This document shows positions 1 through 5,903 of a stretch of DNA of 6,253 nt, piece after piece. Under the pieces are notes generated by a model that was given only the letters and a program-made list of their open reading frames with translations, was not told the origin of the DNA and made no database searches. The stretch's first letter is position 1, and each line of letters opens with the position of its first letter. The translations under genes and the position numbers were made by a program. Origin of the DNA: an uncultured Selenomonas sp. (lineage in GTDB: Bacteria > Bacillota > Negativicutes > Selenomonadales > Selenomonadaceae). Where the stretch lies: positions 1-6,253 of the forward strand of contig CALYVJ010000112.1 in the NCBI GenBank assembly GCA_945494195.1, read 5' to 3'.

Positions 1-57
1 ATCTCCCGTGGAGTGTTGGCACTGCCCCTAGCGGCGGCGAAGAGCTGCTTCGAATGA
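1..57 (+). other. GC-rich left edge, possible 3' tail of an unrecognised rightward gene
   Basis: The first 57 bases are about 60% G+C and give way abruptly to AT-rich sequence. Frame 1 reads 18 codons (ISRGVLALPLAAAKSCFE) to a TGA at 55-57; frame 3 is also open, to a TAA at 66-68. Either could be the C-terminus of a gene entering from the left, which would make it convergent with the acyl-CoA ligase and fit the two-way hairpin at 100-163. Small hairpins (CGAAG/CTTCG at 38-52) also make a structured non-coding stretch possible. I do not recognise a family in either frame, so the coding reading is only a possibility. Confidence 0.2.
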
Positions 58-62
58 GATTC

Positions 63-82
63 TTGTAACTTACAAACTGTAA
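63..82. repeat. Overlapping TGTAA/TTACA palindromes
   Basis: TTGTAA at 63-68 and TTACAA at 70-75 form a 13-nt palindrome. TTACA at 70-74 pairs again with TGTAA at 78-82. Three alternating half-sites about 7 bp apart could be a protein-binding site, but no promoter or gene start is visible beside them. The function is unknown. Confidence 0.3.
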
Positions 83-96
83 TTGGTAAAAGTTCG

Positions 97-168
97 TTGA
101 TAAATTCGTAAAAGCCTCCATAAGGTAAATCAATCTACCCTATGGAGGCTTTTACGAATTTATGTCAA
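97..168. repeat. 23-bp perfect inverted repeat, likely two-way terminator
   Basis: Bases 100-122 are the exact reverse complement of 141-163 (23 bp, no mismatch). After one A/C mismatch, GGTA 124-127 pairs with TACC 136-139, leaving an 8-nt loop. Outside, TTG 97-99 can pair with CAA 166-168 across a two-base bulge. The core has the AAAAGCCTCC...GGAGGCTTTT shape of a two-way intrinsic terminator. It lies downstream of the leftward ligase gene and of any rightward gene ending near base 57. The arm is much longer than a terminator needs, so a small mobile-element remnant is an alternative. No flanking target duplication is visible. Confidence 0.7.
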
Positions 169-171
169 TAT

Positions 172-195
172 AAAGGGATTTTTCACAGTCCCTTT
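172..195 (-). terminator. Hairpin after the acyl-CoA ligase gene
   Basis: On the minus strand, AAAGGGA (195-189) pairs with TCCCTTT (178-172), a 7-bp stem that can extend by a G-T and an A-T pair. It starts 9 bp past the ligase stop codon. The 3' arm ends in TTT and is followed by ATATT, so the U-tract is modest. With the large inverted repeat just beyond it, this is probably the end of the leftward transcript. Confidence 0.5.
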
Positions 196-203
196 TGGGT
201 TGT

Positions 204-1688
204 TTATTTTATTTTACCAGCCTGGAATTCGGTCAAGATGGTCTTTTTCGCGATTTTGCCGGTCGTCGTACGCGGCAGCTTGTCCATGATATGGAACTCA
301 CGGGGAATTTTATAGAGAGCCAGGTTGGCCTGCAAGAACTTCTTGAGTTCGCGGACGTTGACCGTGCAGCCCTCCTGAACGCTGTAGAAGCAGGCACCGG
401 CCTGACCGCGGAGTTTATCTTCGATACCGACAACCGCTGCTTCGTAGATGCCCGGGAACTGGTAGATGAGCTCTTCCACTTCACGCGGATAGATATTTTC
501 GCCCATACTGATAATCATATCCTTGATGCGGTCGACGATGAAGAGATAGCCGTCTTCATCGGCGCGGGCAACGTCGCCCGTGTGGAACCAGCCGCCGCGC
601 ATGGCGTCGTGGGTGACATCCGGCAGATTCCAGTAGCCGAGCATGACGTTATCGCCTTTTACGACGAGCTCACCGGCTTCACCCTGCGGAACGTCGTTGC
701 CTTCGGCATCGATGAGGCGCCATTTGAGGCCTGGTACAATCGGGCCGCAGGAGCCTACTTTGGGTTTTTCTGGCGGGTTCATGGTGACAACGGGCGACGT
801 CTCGGAGAGGCCATAGCCCTCGCAGATGTCGACGCCGAATTTGCCCATGAAGTCTTGCTGGATTTTGAGGGGCAGGGTGGTGCCGCCGCTGACGACGAGG
901 CGCACCGTCTTCATGTCCTCTTCGCTGGCCAGCTTCGTCAGCAGGCTGCAGATGGAGGGAACGATGTAGAGGTCTGTGACCTTTTCGTCGCGGATGGTGC
1001 TGATGGTCTCCTTCGGCGTGAAGGAGTCGAGGATAACGACCGTCGCGCCGACGCTGAAGGGATAGAATACCGAGCAGGTCAGGCCGAATACGTGATACAT
1101 CGGCAGGACGCAGAGAACGGTGTGCTCAGCTTTGCAGCCCATGAAGGACATCTGACGCGTGTTGGTCACGACATTGTGGTGCGAGAGCACAGCGCCTTTT
1201 GGATTGCCCGTGGTGCCGGACGTGTAGATGATTTCGCACGGATTATCTTCGCTGAAGTATTCGGTCAGAACCGGTGCGGCAGGAATGCCGTCTTTTTTCT
1301 GGCCGATGCTGCGGATATCCATCTGGGTGACTTTGAGGTTGCAGCGCAGCTGGGCCATCGCGTCGGCCAGGTTCAGCGGCTGATAGGTCAGTACCGTCTC
1401 GATGCCGGCATCTTTGATGATGTAGGCAATCTCGCGGCTGCTGAGCTGGAAGTTGATGGGCACGACGATGGCGCCCAGGGAGGTGATGCCCATAAAGGCA
1501 AAGACGAACTCGGCGCTGTTGCGCGTGAACAGGCCGACGCGGTCGCCCTGGCGGACACCGGCAGCATAGAGCCGATCGCGGCAGTTGTTCACACATTCCT
1601 GGAATTCTGTATAGGTGAAGCGGCGCTCGTGGTCAACGATGGCCAAGGCGTCAGGTGCACCCTGACGAATAAGGTCATGAATAAACAT
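204..1688 (-). CDS. AMP-forming acyl-CoA ligase (probably long-chain fatty acid-CoA ligase)
   Basis: This 494-aa protein belongs to the ANL adenylation superfamily. These enzymes activate a carboxylic acid with ATP to an acyl-adenylate, then transfer it to coenzyme A. Core motifs are in order: phosphate-binding YTSGTTGNPKG (155-165), substrate/ATP motif GYGLSETSP (291-299), GWFHTGD (366-372), hinge and CoA motif DRIKDMIISMGENIYPREVE (386-405), and the C-terminal PRTTTGKIAKK whose K478 is the expected catalytic lysine. It appears intact, with no signal peptide or membrane segment, so it should be cytosolic. The overall look resembles bacterial fatty acyl-CoA synthetases (FadD/LcfA type), but exact substrate and chain length cannot be read from the motifs. 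The ATG at 1688 has only a weak ribosome site (AAGAG, 1700-1696). It follows the permease gene by 95 bp on the same strand but has its own promoter with a FapR-like element. Confidence 0.9.
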   Translation of the reverse strand: MFIHDLIRQGAPDALAIVDHERRFTYTEFQECVNNCRDRLYAAGVRQGDRVGLFTRNSAEFVFAFMGITSLGAIVVPINFQLSSREIAYIIKDAGIETVLTYQPLNLADAMAQLRCNLKVTQMDIRSIGQKKDGIPAAPVLTEYFSEDNPCEIIYTSGTTGNPKGAVLSHHNVVTNTRQMSFMGCKAEHTVLCVLPMYHVFGLTCSVFYPFSVGATVVILDSFTPKETISTIRDEKVTDLYIVPSICSLLTKLASEEDMKTVRLVVSGGTTLPLKIQQDFMGKFGVDICEGYGLSETSPVVTMNPPEKPKVGSCGPIVPGLKWRLIDAEGNDVPQGEAGELVVKGDNVMLGYWNLPDVTHDAMRGGWFHTGDVARADEDGYLFIVDRIKDMIISMGENIYPREVEELIYQFPGIYEAAVVGIEDKLRGQAGACFYSVQEGCTVNVRELKKFLQANLALYKIPREFHIMDKLPRTTTGKIAKKTILTEFQAGKIK

Positions 1689-1746
1689 TTCATCACTCTT
1701 TCTTTCTGGTTCAATAAAAATACGGGCAGGTTTTCTGCTTGCGTTA

Positions 1747-1775
1747 ATTTTATACTAGGTACTAATTTTTGTCAA
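1747..1775 (-). promoter_or_regulatory. Promoter of the acyl-CoA ligase gene
   Basis: Read on the minus strand, TTGACA (1775-1770) is a perfect -35. A 17-bp spacer follows, then TAAAAT (1752-1747), five of six matches to the -10 consensus. Transcription should start near 1740, giving a leader of about 50 nt before the ATG at 1688. It lies wholly in the 95-bp gap after the permease stop, so the ligase can be transcribed separately from the genes upstream. Confidence 0.7.
1750..1765 (-). promoter_or_regulatory. FapR-like operator in the ligase promoter
   Basis: On the minus strand the promoter spacer and first part of the -10 read TTAGTACCTAGTATAA. This closely resembles, as I recall it, the operator of FapR, the malonyl-CoA-responsive repressor of lipid synthesis in Bacillus and relatives (TTAGTACC half-site with a partial inverted TTAA-type half). 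The right half here is degenerate, not a perfect inverted repeat. The position over the spacer and -10 fits a repressor site, and a fatty acid-CoA ligase is a sensible target. No FapR gene lies in this window, so the identification is an inference from the motif. Confidence 0.45.
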
Positions 1776-1783
1776 AGCAAAAA

Positions 1784-3205
1784 TCAGGCATCGGTACGCA
1801 GTTTTTTGAGCTTGCGGATTTTGCGCTGCTGGATGCCGACGGTGCTGTGCTGATAGCTGTAGCCGAAGTAGACCAGACAGCCGAAGGTGCACCAGACCAG
1901 GAAGCGGATCCAAGTTTCAAGGGGCAGGTGGGCCATGAGATAGCCGCAGGCGAGAACGGCCAGCGGAGCAATCAGCCAGACGAGTGGACAGCGGAAGGCG
2001 CGCGGTACATCGGGTTTGGTGACGCGCAGGACCATGACACCGATGGCTGCCACCAGGAAGGCGGACAGGGTACCGATATTGGCCATTTCGGCGATGAGGC
2101 CAATGGGGGCAAAGCCGGCAATCAGCGAGACGAAGATAGCCCCGAGGACAGTGACGATGTAAGGCGTATGATAGCGTTTGTGAATCTTGCAGACCCGGGC
2201 AGGGACCATGCCGTCACGGCTCATGGCAAAGAAGATGCGGGCCTGTCCGTAGAGCAGGACCAAAAGCACGGTGGTGATGCCGGCGATGGCGCCGACACCG
2301 ACAACTGCGGAGCCGAGGTTGTAACCGATATAGCGCAGGGCAAAGGCTACTGGCTCCGGGTTGTTGAGTTCCGTGTAGGGAACGACACCGGTTAGAACCC
2401 CGGCGACAATGACGTAAAGGGCGGTGCAGACGATAAGCGATCCGATGATGCCAATCGGTAGGTCACGAGATGGATTTTTGCACTCCTCTGCAGAGGTGGC
2501 AACGGCATCAAAGCCGATATAAGCGAAGAATACGATAGCAGCACCAGCGGCAATGCCCGATGCGCCAAAGGGCATAAAGGGTTCCCAATTAGCCGTGTTG
2601 ACATGGGGGCCCGCTAAAAGCAGGAAGATGAAAACGGCCGCTAACTTGATAAAGACTAAAATCCGATTGAGTTTCGTGCTTTCCTGCGTGCCGCGAATCA
2701 AGAAGAAGGTTAACAGCAGGGTGATCAAAATGGCGGGTACATTGATGATGCCGCCGTCAGCCGGGACATGAGTCAGTGCATGGCTGACCTCGATGCCGGC
2801 ACTTTGCAACAGTCCCGTGACGTAACCGGACCAGCCCGAGGCTACGGCACTGGCGGTGACGGTGTACTCCAGAATCAGATTCCAGCCGACAATAAAGGCG
2901 ATGAATTCGCCCAGGGAGGCATAGGTATAGGTATAGGCGCTGCCCGATGCGGGAACAATGGAGGAGAACTCGGCATAGGCAAGGCCTGCCAATGCACAGG
3001 CAAGCCCGGAGAGAATAAAGGAAATCGTAACGGCTGGACCGGCGTATTTGGCTGCGGCGACGCCGGTCAAGACGAAGATGCCAGTGCCGATAACGCAGCC
3101 GATGCCTAAGAGGATGAGGTCAAAGGCGCCGAGGGTCTTGGACATGCCGGAATTTTCAGCAGCAGCGCGCATCTGCTCGATGCTTTTGGTGCGGAAAAGG
3201 TTCAT
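1784..3205 (-). CDS. Amino acid permease, APC superfamily, CAT/YfnA-like
   Basis: This 473-aa integral membrane protein resembles the cationic amino acid transporter branch of the APC superfamily (relatives: Bacillus YfnA, Geobacillus ApcT, the BcaP permeases). It would import amino acids, probably coupled to protons. Visible motifs are the TM1 substrate-binding signature GIGCVIGTGIFVLTG (34-48), the TM6 stretch FFAYIGFDAVATSAEE (226-241) followed by NPSRDLP, and GQARIFFAMSRDGMVP (320-335). By eye there are 12 hydrophobic segments, near 28-48, 56-78, 98-121, 154-171, 183-199, 217-237, 251-275, 297-319, 347-367, 369-393, 408-426 and 432-449. The basic C-terminal tail (RKIRKLKKLR) fits a cytoplasmic end. 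Length is normal for the family. The ATG at 3205 is preceded by AAAGGA (3223-3218) with a rather long 12-nt gap. It lies 47 bp downstream of the PHP gene and may share its transcript. The substrate (cationic, branched-chain or other) cannot be decided. Confidence 0.9.
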   Translation of the reverse strand: MNLFRTKSIEQMRAAAENSGMSKTLGAFDLILLGIGCVIGTGIFVLTGVAAAKYAGPAVTISFILSGLACALAGLAYAEFSSIVPASGSAYTYTYASLGEFIAFIVGWNLILEYTVTASAVASGWSGYVTGLLQSAGIEVSHALTHVPADGGIINVPAILITLLLTFFLIRGTQESTKLNRILVFIKLAAVFIFLLLAGPHVNTANWEPFMPFGASGIAAGAAIVFFAYIGFDAVATSAEECKNPSRDLPIGIIGSLIVCTALYVIVAGVLTGVVPYTELNNPEPVAFALRYIGYNLGSAVVGVGAIAGITTVLLVLLYGQARIFFAMSRDGMVPARVCKIHKRYHTPYIVTVLGAIFVSLIAGFAPIGLIAEMANIGTLSAFLVAAIGVMVLRVTKPDVPRAFRCPLVWLIAPLAVLACGYLMAHLPLETWIRFLVWCTFGCLVYFGYSYQHSTVGIQQRKIRKLKKLRTDA

Positions 3206-3252
3206 AGGATATTACATTCCTTTCGAAGTATAATTTGCATATAATTAGGAAA

Positions 3253-3963
3253 TTATTCGGCAATCCAGTCGCGGAATTTTTTCGGATTGCTGTTGATGAC
3301 GAGTTCTTCAGGGAAGTCGTACTGGGCAATCATTTCCTGGGAGTATGTATGGTTTCCTACATCTAAGTCGATATGGGCATCGCTGCCGAGGATGACCGTG
3401 GTGCCGTACTTTTTGCAGGCGGCAAGAAGCTCGCCGGCAAGCTCGCGGGAGCCGGTACGGCTGCCACCGGGGGTGTAGGAGCTGTTATTGATTTCGAGCA
3501 GGACATGGTTTTCGCAGGCGGCCTTAGCCAGTTTGTCAAAATCGACAGGATACAACGGATTGTCCGGATGTCCGATGATTTTGACCTTGGGATGACGCAT
3601 GGCACCAATCAGAGCCGCGGTATTCTGTTCCCGCGTGCCCGGACGGATGCACGGATCATGCAGACTGGCAATCGCATAGTCGAGCCGGGAAAGCAGATGT
3701 TCCTTGAGGTCGATGGAACCGGTATAGTCGAGAATGTTTAGCTCGACGCCCATGACCACATCGATGCCGTAGGCTTCCGGGCGGATGACTTTGAAGTTGC
3801 AGAAATAGAATTCGTGGAAGGCGCCAGGCATGGACGGTGCATGGTCCGCGATGCCGATGAGTTCCAGCCCCTTCTCCTTCGCGGCGGTAATCATTTCGCG
3901 AAGCGTGCTGTACGCATGAACACTCGCGATAGTATGGGTGTGAACGTCCAATAGATCTTTCAT
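3253..3963 (-). CDS. PHP-domain metal-dependent phosphatase, YcdX type
   Basis: This 236-aa cytosolic protein is a complete PHP-domain hydrolase close to Escherichia coli YcdX, a trinuclear zinc phosphatase with poorly known natural substrate. All nine metal-ligand positions are present: H8 and H10 (DVHTHT), H16 (VHAYST), H41 (ADHAP), E74 (GVELNI), H102 (SLHDP), H132 (GHPDNP), and D195 and H197 (GSDAH). The spacing matches YcdX almost residue for residue, so the enzyme should be active. I chose the ATG at 3963, not the upstream in-frame ATG at 3996, because AGGAGG (3979-3974) lies 10 nt before it and the protein then begins directly at the conserved MKDLLDVHTHT. The 11 extra upstream residues would overlap that ribosome site. 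It is first of three leftward genes, followed by the permease after 47 bp. The pairing gives no obvious clue to substrate. Confidence 0.88.
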   Translation of the reverse strand: MKDLLDVHTHTIASVHAYSTLREMITAAKEKGLELIGIADHAPSMPGAFHEFYFCNFKVIRPEAYGIDVVMGVELNILDYTGSIDLKEHLLSRLDYAIASLHDPCIRPGTREQNTAALIGAMRHPKVKIIGHPDNPLYPVDFDKLAKAACENHVLLEINNSSYTPGGSRTGSRELAGELLAACKKYGTTVILGSDAHIDLDVGNHTYSQEMIAQYDFPEELVINSNPKKFRDWIAE

Positions 3964-3984
3964 GAACGGAAAACCTCCTATTGT

Positions 3985-4027
3985 AAAAAAAATCACTGCC
4001 TTCTATTATATAGCAGAGAGGCAGTGA
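3985..4027 (-). terminator. Terminator-like hairpin with T8 in front of the PHP gene
   Basis: On the minus strand TCACTGCCT (4027-4019) pairs perfectly with AGGCAGTGA (4001-3993), directly followed by eight T (3992-3985). This has full intrinsic-terminator form, yet sits just before the PHP ribosome site. The loop holds the TATAAT of a likely promoter, so a transcript starting there would not contain the hairpin. It could be an attenuator for a longer leader, a terminator of an upstream leftward transcript, or at DNA level an operator dyad around the -10. Confidence 0.5.
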
Positions 4028-4033
4028 GGAAAA
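4005..4033 (-). promoter_or_regulatory. Likely promoter of the PHP-permease genes
   Basis: Minus strand: a perfect -10 TATAAT (4010-4005) lies 17 bp after a poor -35 TTTTCC (4033-4028). The start would be near 3998, about 35 nt before the ATG at 3963. The weak -35 suggests an activator or low basal activity. The -10 is enclosed by the 9-bp inverted repeat 3993-4001/4019-4027. Confidence 0.45.
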
Positions 4034-4068
4034 GGTTATTTCCTGCTAACTTTTTTGCAAAAAATATA

Positions 4069-4097
4069 TTGACAGCAGGAGGTACTTCCAGTATAAT
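4069..4097 (+). promoter_or_regulatory. Consensus promoter of the tRNA-Val genes
   Basis: A perfect TTGACA (4069-4074), a 17-bp spacer and a perfect TATAAT (4092-4097) lie just before the first tRNA gene. Transcription should start near 4104, leaving a 5' leader of about 14 nt for RNase P to remove. A fully consensus promoter is what a stable RNA gene is expected to have. TCCTGCT (4041-4047) and AGCAGGA (4074-4080) form an inverted repeat overlapping the -35. Confidence 0.85.
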
Positions 4098-4117
4098 AAA
4101 TTTTGTCGTTATGACTT

Positions 4118-4194
4118 GGGGTTATAGCTCAGTTGGTTAGAGTGTCTCGTTGACATCGAGGAGGTCACAGATTCGAATTCTGTTAACCCCACCA
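4118..4194 (+). tRNA. tRNA-Val (anticodon GAC)
   Basis: A complete 77-nt cloverleaf including an encoded CCA. The 7-bp acceptor stem pairs GGGGTTA (4118-4124) with TAACCCC (4184-4190), discriminator A at 4191 and CCA at 4192-4194. The D arm holds GCTCAGTTGGTTAGAG. The anticodon stem TCTCG/CGAGG encloses the loop TTGACAT with anticodon GAC at 4152-4154, reading GUC/GUU valine codons. The T arm is ACAGA-TTCGAAT-TCTGT. A terminator hairpin follows 12 bases later. Confidence 0.95.
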
Positions 4195-4206
4195 TTTATG
4201 AAAGAT

Positions 4207-4236
4207 GAGGTTTCGTCGAACGGCGGAACCTTTTTT
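4207..4236 (+). terminator. Intrinsic terminator between the two tRNA-Val genes
   Basis: GGTTTCG (4209-4215) pairs with CGGAACC (4224-4230), a 7-bp stem with one G-T pair and an 8-nt loop, followed by six T (4231-4236). It starts 12 bases after the CCA of the first tRNA and ends 4 bases before the second, so it should stop much of the transcription before the second tRNA gene. Confidence 0.75.
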
Positions 4237-4240
4237 GTTT

Positions 4241-4317
4241 GCTCGCTTAGCTCAGTTGGCTAGAGCATCTCCGTCACATGGAGGGGGTCGGGGGTTCGAA
4301 TCCCTCAGCGAGCACCA
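4241..4317 (+). tRNA. tRNA-Val (anticodon CAC)
   Basis: A complete 77-nt tRNA with encoded CCA. Acceptor GCTCGCT (4241-4247) pairs with AGCGAGC (4307-4313), discriminator A at 4314 and CCA at 4315-4317. The anticodon stem TCTCC/GGAGG encloses GTCACAT with CAC at 4275-4277, reading the GUG valine codon. The T-loop is TTCGAAT. Position 32 is G, opposite U38, less usual than a pyrimidine. I see no promoter in the 46 bases between the tRNAs, so it probably depends on read-through of the hairpin before it. Confidence 0.95.
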
Positions 4318-4328
4318 TAAGGAATATT

Positions 4329-4352
4329 GCTGTACGATGTACGGCTTTTTTT
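4329..4352 (+). terminator. Terminator after tRNA-Val(CAC)
   Basis: GCTGTAC (4329-4335) pairs with GTACGGC (4339-4345), seven pairs including one G-T, closed by a GAT triloop and followed by seven T (4346-4352). It begins 12 bases after the tRNA CCA and separates the tRNA transcript from purB. Confidence 0.85.
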
Positions 4353-4415
4353 ATGCGGAGGGAAAAGCCAAAATCCATTAAATACGGACCATTGTATTTA
4401 TCTATATAGTTTCCG

Positions 4416-4444
4416 TTGACAGTAGCAGGGGAGTTTGCTATTAT
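4416..4444 (+). promoter_or_regulatory. Promoter of purB
   Basis: TTGACA (4416-4421), a 17-bp spacer and TATTAT (4439-4444, five of six matches) form a strong sigma-A-like promoter. The start should be near 4451, leaving an unusually long leader of about 135 nt before the purB ATG at 4587. Most of that leader is taken up by the hairpin at 4472-4521. Confidence 0.75.
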
Positions 4445-4471
4445 AGTCAAGGGAAATAAGGGATTCTCTAG

Positions 4472-4521
4472 ACTCAAAATGAGGCCTGTACCCCAAGGGG
4501 ATAGGTCAATTTGAGTTTTTT
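4472..4521 (+). promoter_or_regulatory. Leader hairpin with T-run before purB, attenuator candidate
   Basis: ACTCAAA (4472-4478) pairs with TTTGAGT (4510-4516). The stem continues as TGA/TCA (4480-4482/4506-4508), CCT/AGG (4485-4487/4503-4505) and CCC/GGG (4491-4493/4498-4500), with small bulges. Six T (4516-4521) follow directly. The structure lies about 20 nt after the predicted purB start point, so it would end most transcripts early unless relieved. I recognise no known riboswitch core here: no purine, ZTP, T-box or preQ1 consensus. A short separate RNA that ends here is the alternative. Confidence 0.5.
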
Positions 4522-4586
4522 CGTCGTGTTTTCACTTCCGCGGTGCAGTGACGCCGCCAGGAATTGATGAGGAGGAAATCACAAAA

Positions 4587-5879
4587 ATGATCGAACGTTA
4601 CACCAACCCGGAGATGGGGCACCTGTGGTCCATCGAAAATGAATGGCAGCAGATTTTGAATGTGGAGATGGCTGCCTGCGACGCCATGGCTGAGCTCGGA
4701 GAGATTCCGAAGGAAGCGGCGAAAAACATTCGCGCCAAAGCGAAGTTTGATGTCAAACGCATCAAGGAAATCGAATCCGTTACGCATCATGACATCATCG
4801 CTTTCCTGACCAACGTCGCCGAAAATGTTGGTGATGATTCCAAGTACGTCCATAAAGGCCTGACTTCGAGTGATGTCAAGGATACGGCATACTGCATGAT
4901 GATGCGCGATGCTGCAGATATCATCCTCGATGACCTCAAGAAGTTCCGCGAGGTACTGCGCCGCCGTGCGGTAGAGTTCAAGCATACGCCGTGCATTGGC
5001 CGTACCCATGGTATCCATGCGGAGCCGATGACGTTCGGTCTGAAACTTTTGCTCTGGAGTGCTGAGATTGAGCGCGATATCGAGCGCGTTGAGCATGCGA
5101 AGAAAATCGTTTCGGTCTGCAAGCTCTCGGGTGCTGTTGGGACCTATTCCAATATCGATCCGCGCATCGAGGAAATGGTCGGCAAGACCCTGGAACTTAC
5201 GCCGGTTCGCCTGGCTACCCAGGTCATCCAGCGCGACCGTCATGCTGAGTTTGTTACGACGATGGCTATCGTATCGAGCACCCTCGAAAAAATCGCGACG
5301 GAGGTCCGCAACTTGCAGCGCACGGATATCCGTGAGGCCGAGGAGTATTTCTCCCCGGGCCAGAAGGGTTCCTCGGCTATGCCGCACAAGCGCAACCCCA
5401 TCAACTGTGAGCGCATTTCGGGCATGGCCCGCTTGAACCGTGGCAATGCCGTAGCCGCTATGGAAGACATCACGCTCTGGCATGAGCGCGACATCTCCCA
5501 TTCCTCGGTTGAGCGCGTTATCCTGCCGGATACGACGATTAACCTCGACTATTGCACGAGAAAGCTTACCAACATCATCGATAAGCTGCTCGTCTATCCG
5601 GAGAAGATGATGCACGACATGAACCGCACGGGCGGTCTCATGTACAGCTCCCGTTTGCTGCTGGCTGTCGTCAGCAAAGGCGTACTGCGTGAGGATGCCT
5701 ATAAGTGGGTACAGCGCAATGCCATGAAACGCTGGATGGAAGGCAAGGACTTCAAGGAGAGCGTTGAAAACGATCCGGATATCACGAAGTATCTGACGAA
5801 GGAAGAAATCGACGATTGCTTCGATTACAAGTTCTTCATCCGCCGCGTCGATATGATTTTCGAACGCTTTGGACTTTAA
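4587..5879 (+). CDS. purB: Adenylosuccinate lyase
   Basis: PurB is a cytosolic homotetrameric enzyme of the fumarase/aspartase superfamily. It acts twice in purine synthesis: it splits SAICAR to AICAR, and adenylosuccinate to AMP, releasing fumarate each time. The 430-aa protein matches the Bacillus-type enzyme in length and numbering. Conserved residues include H68 (VTHHDI), H89 (KYVHKG), the general acid H141 (GRTHGIHAEP) and the flexible signature loop GSSAMPHKRNP (261-271), with catalytic S262/S263. The frame stays open upstream to a GTG at 4548, but ATG 4587 is the true start: AGGAGG (4570-4575) lies 11 nt before it and the family N-terminus MIERYTNPEM begins there. It has its own promoter and a structured leader, and is followed after 151 bp by purA, the preceding step in AMP synthesis. 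Confidence 0.97.
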   Translation: MIERYTNPEMGHLWSIENEWQQILNVEMAACDAMAELGEIPKEAAKNIRAKAKFDVKRIKEIESVTHHDIIAFLTNVAENVGDDSKYVHKGLTSSDVKDTAYCMMMRDAADIILDDLKKFREVLRRRAVEFKHTPCIGRTHGIHAEPMTFGLKLLLWSAEIERDIERVEHAKKIVSVCKLSGAVGTYSNIDPRIEEMVGKTLELTPVRLATQVIQRDRHAEFVTTMAIVSSTLEKIATEVRNLQRTDIREAEEYFSPGQKGSSAMPHKRNPINCERISGMARLNRGNAVAAMEDITLWHERDISHSSVERVILPDTTINLDYCTRKLTNIIDKLLVYPEKMMHDMNRTGGLMYSSRLLLAVVSKGVLREDAYKWVQRNAMKRWMEGKDFKESVENDPDITKYLTKEEIDDCFDYKFFIRRVDMIFERFGL

Positions 5880-5896
5880 GCTGAATATGTTATGAT
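5869..5896 (+). promoter_or_regulatory. Possible purA promoter at the end of purB
   Basis: TTGGAC (5869-5874), a 16-bp gap and TATGAT (5891-5896, five of six matches) could start a transcript near 5903, exactly at the first hairpin of the purB-purA spacer. The -35 is poor (three of six matches) and partly inside the purB end, so this is tentative. Confidence 0.3.
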
Positions 5897-5903
5897 GAGC
5901 CGT

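Noticed and set aside
1726..1738. Hairpin GCAG/CTGC after the permease gene as its terminator
   Set aside because: The stem is only 4 bp and lies downstream of the ligase promoter, inside the ligase leader, so it is too weak to call.
195..1853. A 552-codon open frame on the plus strand
   Set aside because: It is antisense to the acyl-CoA ligase, whose full motif set on the minus strand is unmistakable. The plus-strand translation has no recognisable family motifs and no ribosome site, and is explained by the codon bias of the real gene.
1769..2395. A 208-codon plus-strand frame
   Set aside because: It lies antisense within the permease gene and has an acidic, repetitive composition typical of the reverse strand of membrane-protein codons.
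4118..4317. tRNA pair as a mobile-element attachment site
   Set aside because: No integrase gene and no repeat of either tRNA 3' end is present in the window. The flanking genes look like stable core genes.
4274..4477. A 67-codon minus-strand frame ending in a GFEPPTPSM-like tail
   Set aside because: The tail is the translated antisense of the tRNA-Val(CAC) gene, a well-known source of spurious protein entries. The rest covers a terminator and the purB promoter.
4548..4586. Upstream GTG start for purB adding 13 residues
   Set aside because: The extra residues would be translated through the AGGAGG site at 4570-4575, and the family N-terminus begins at the ATG at 4587.
4506..5615. A 369-codon open frame on the minus strand
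   Set aside because: It is the antisense shadow of purB, which carries all catalytic signatures on the plus strand.
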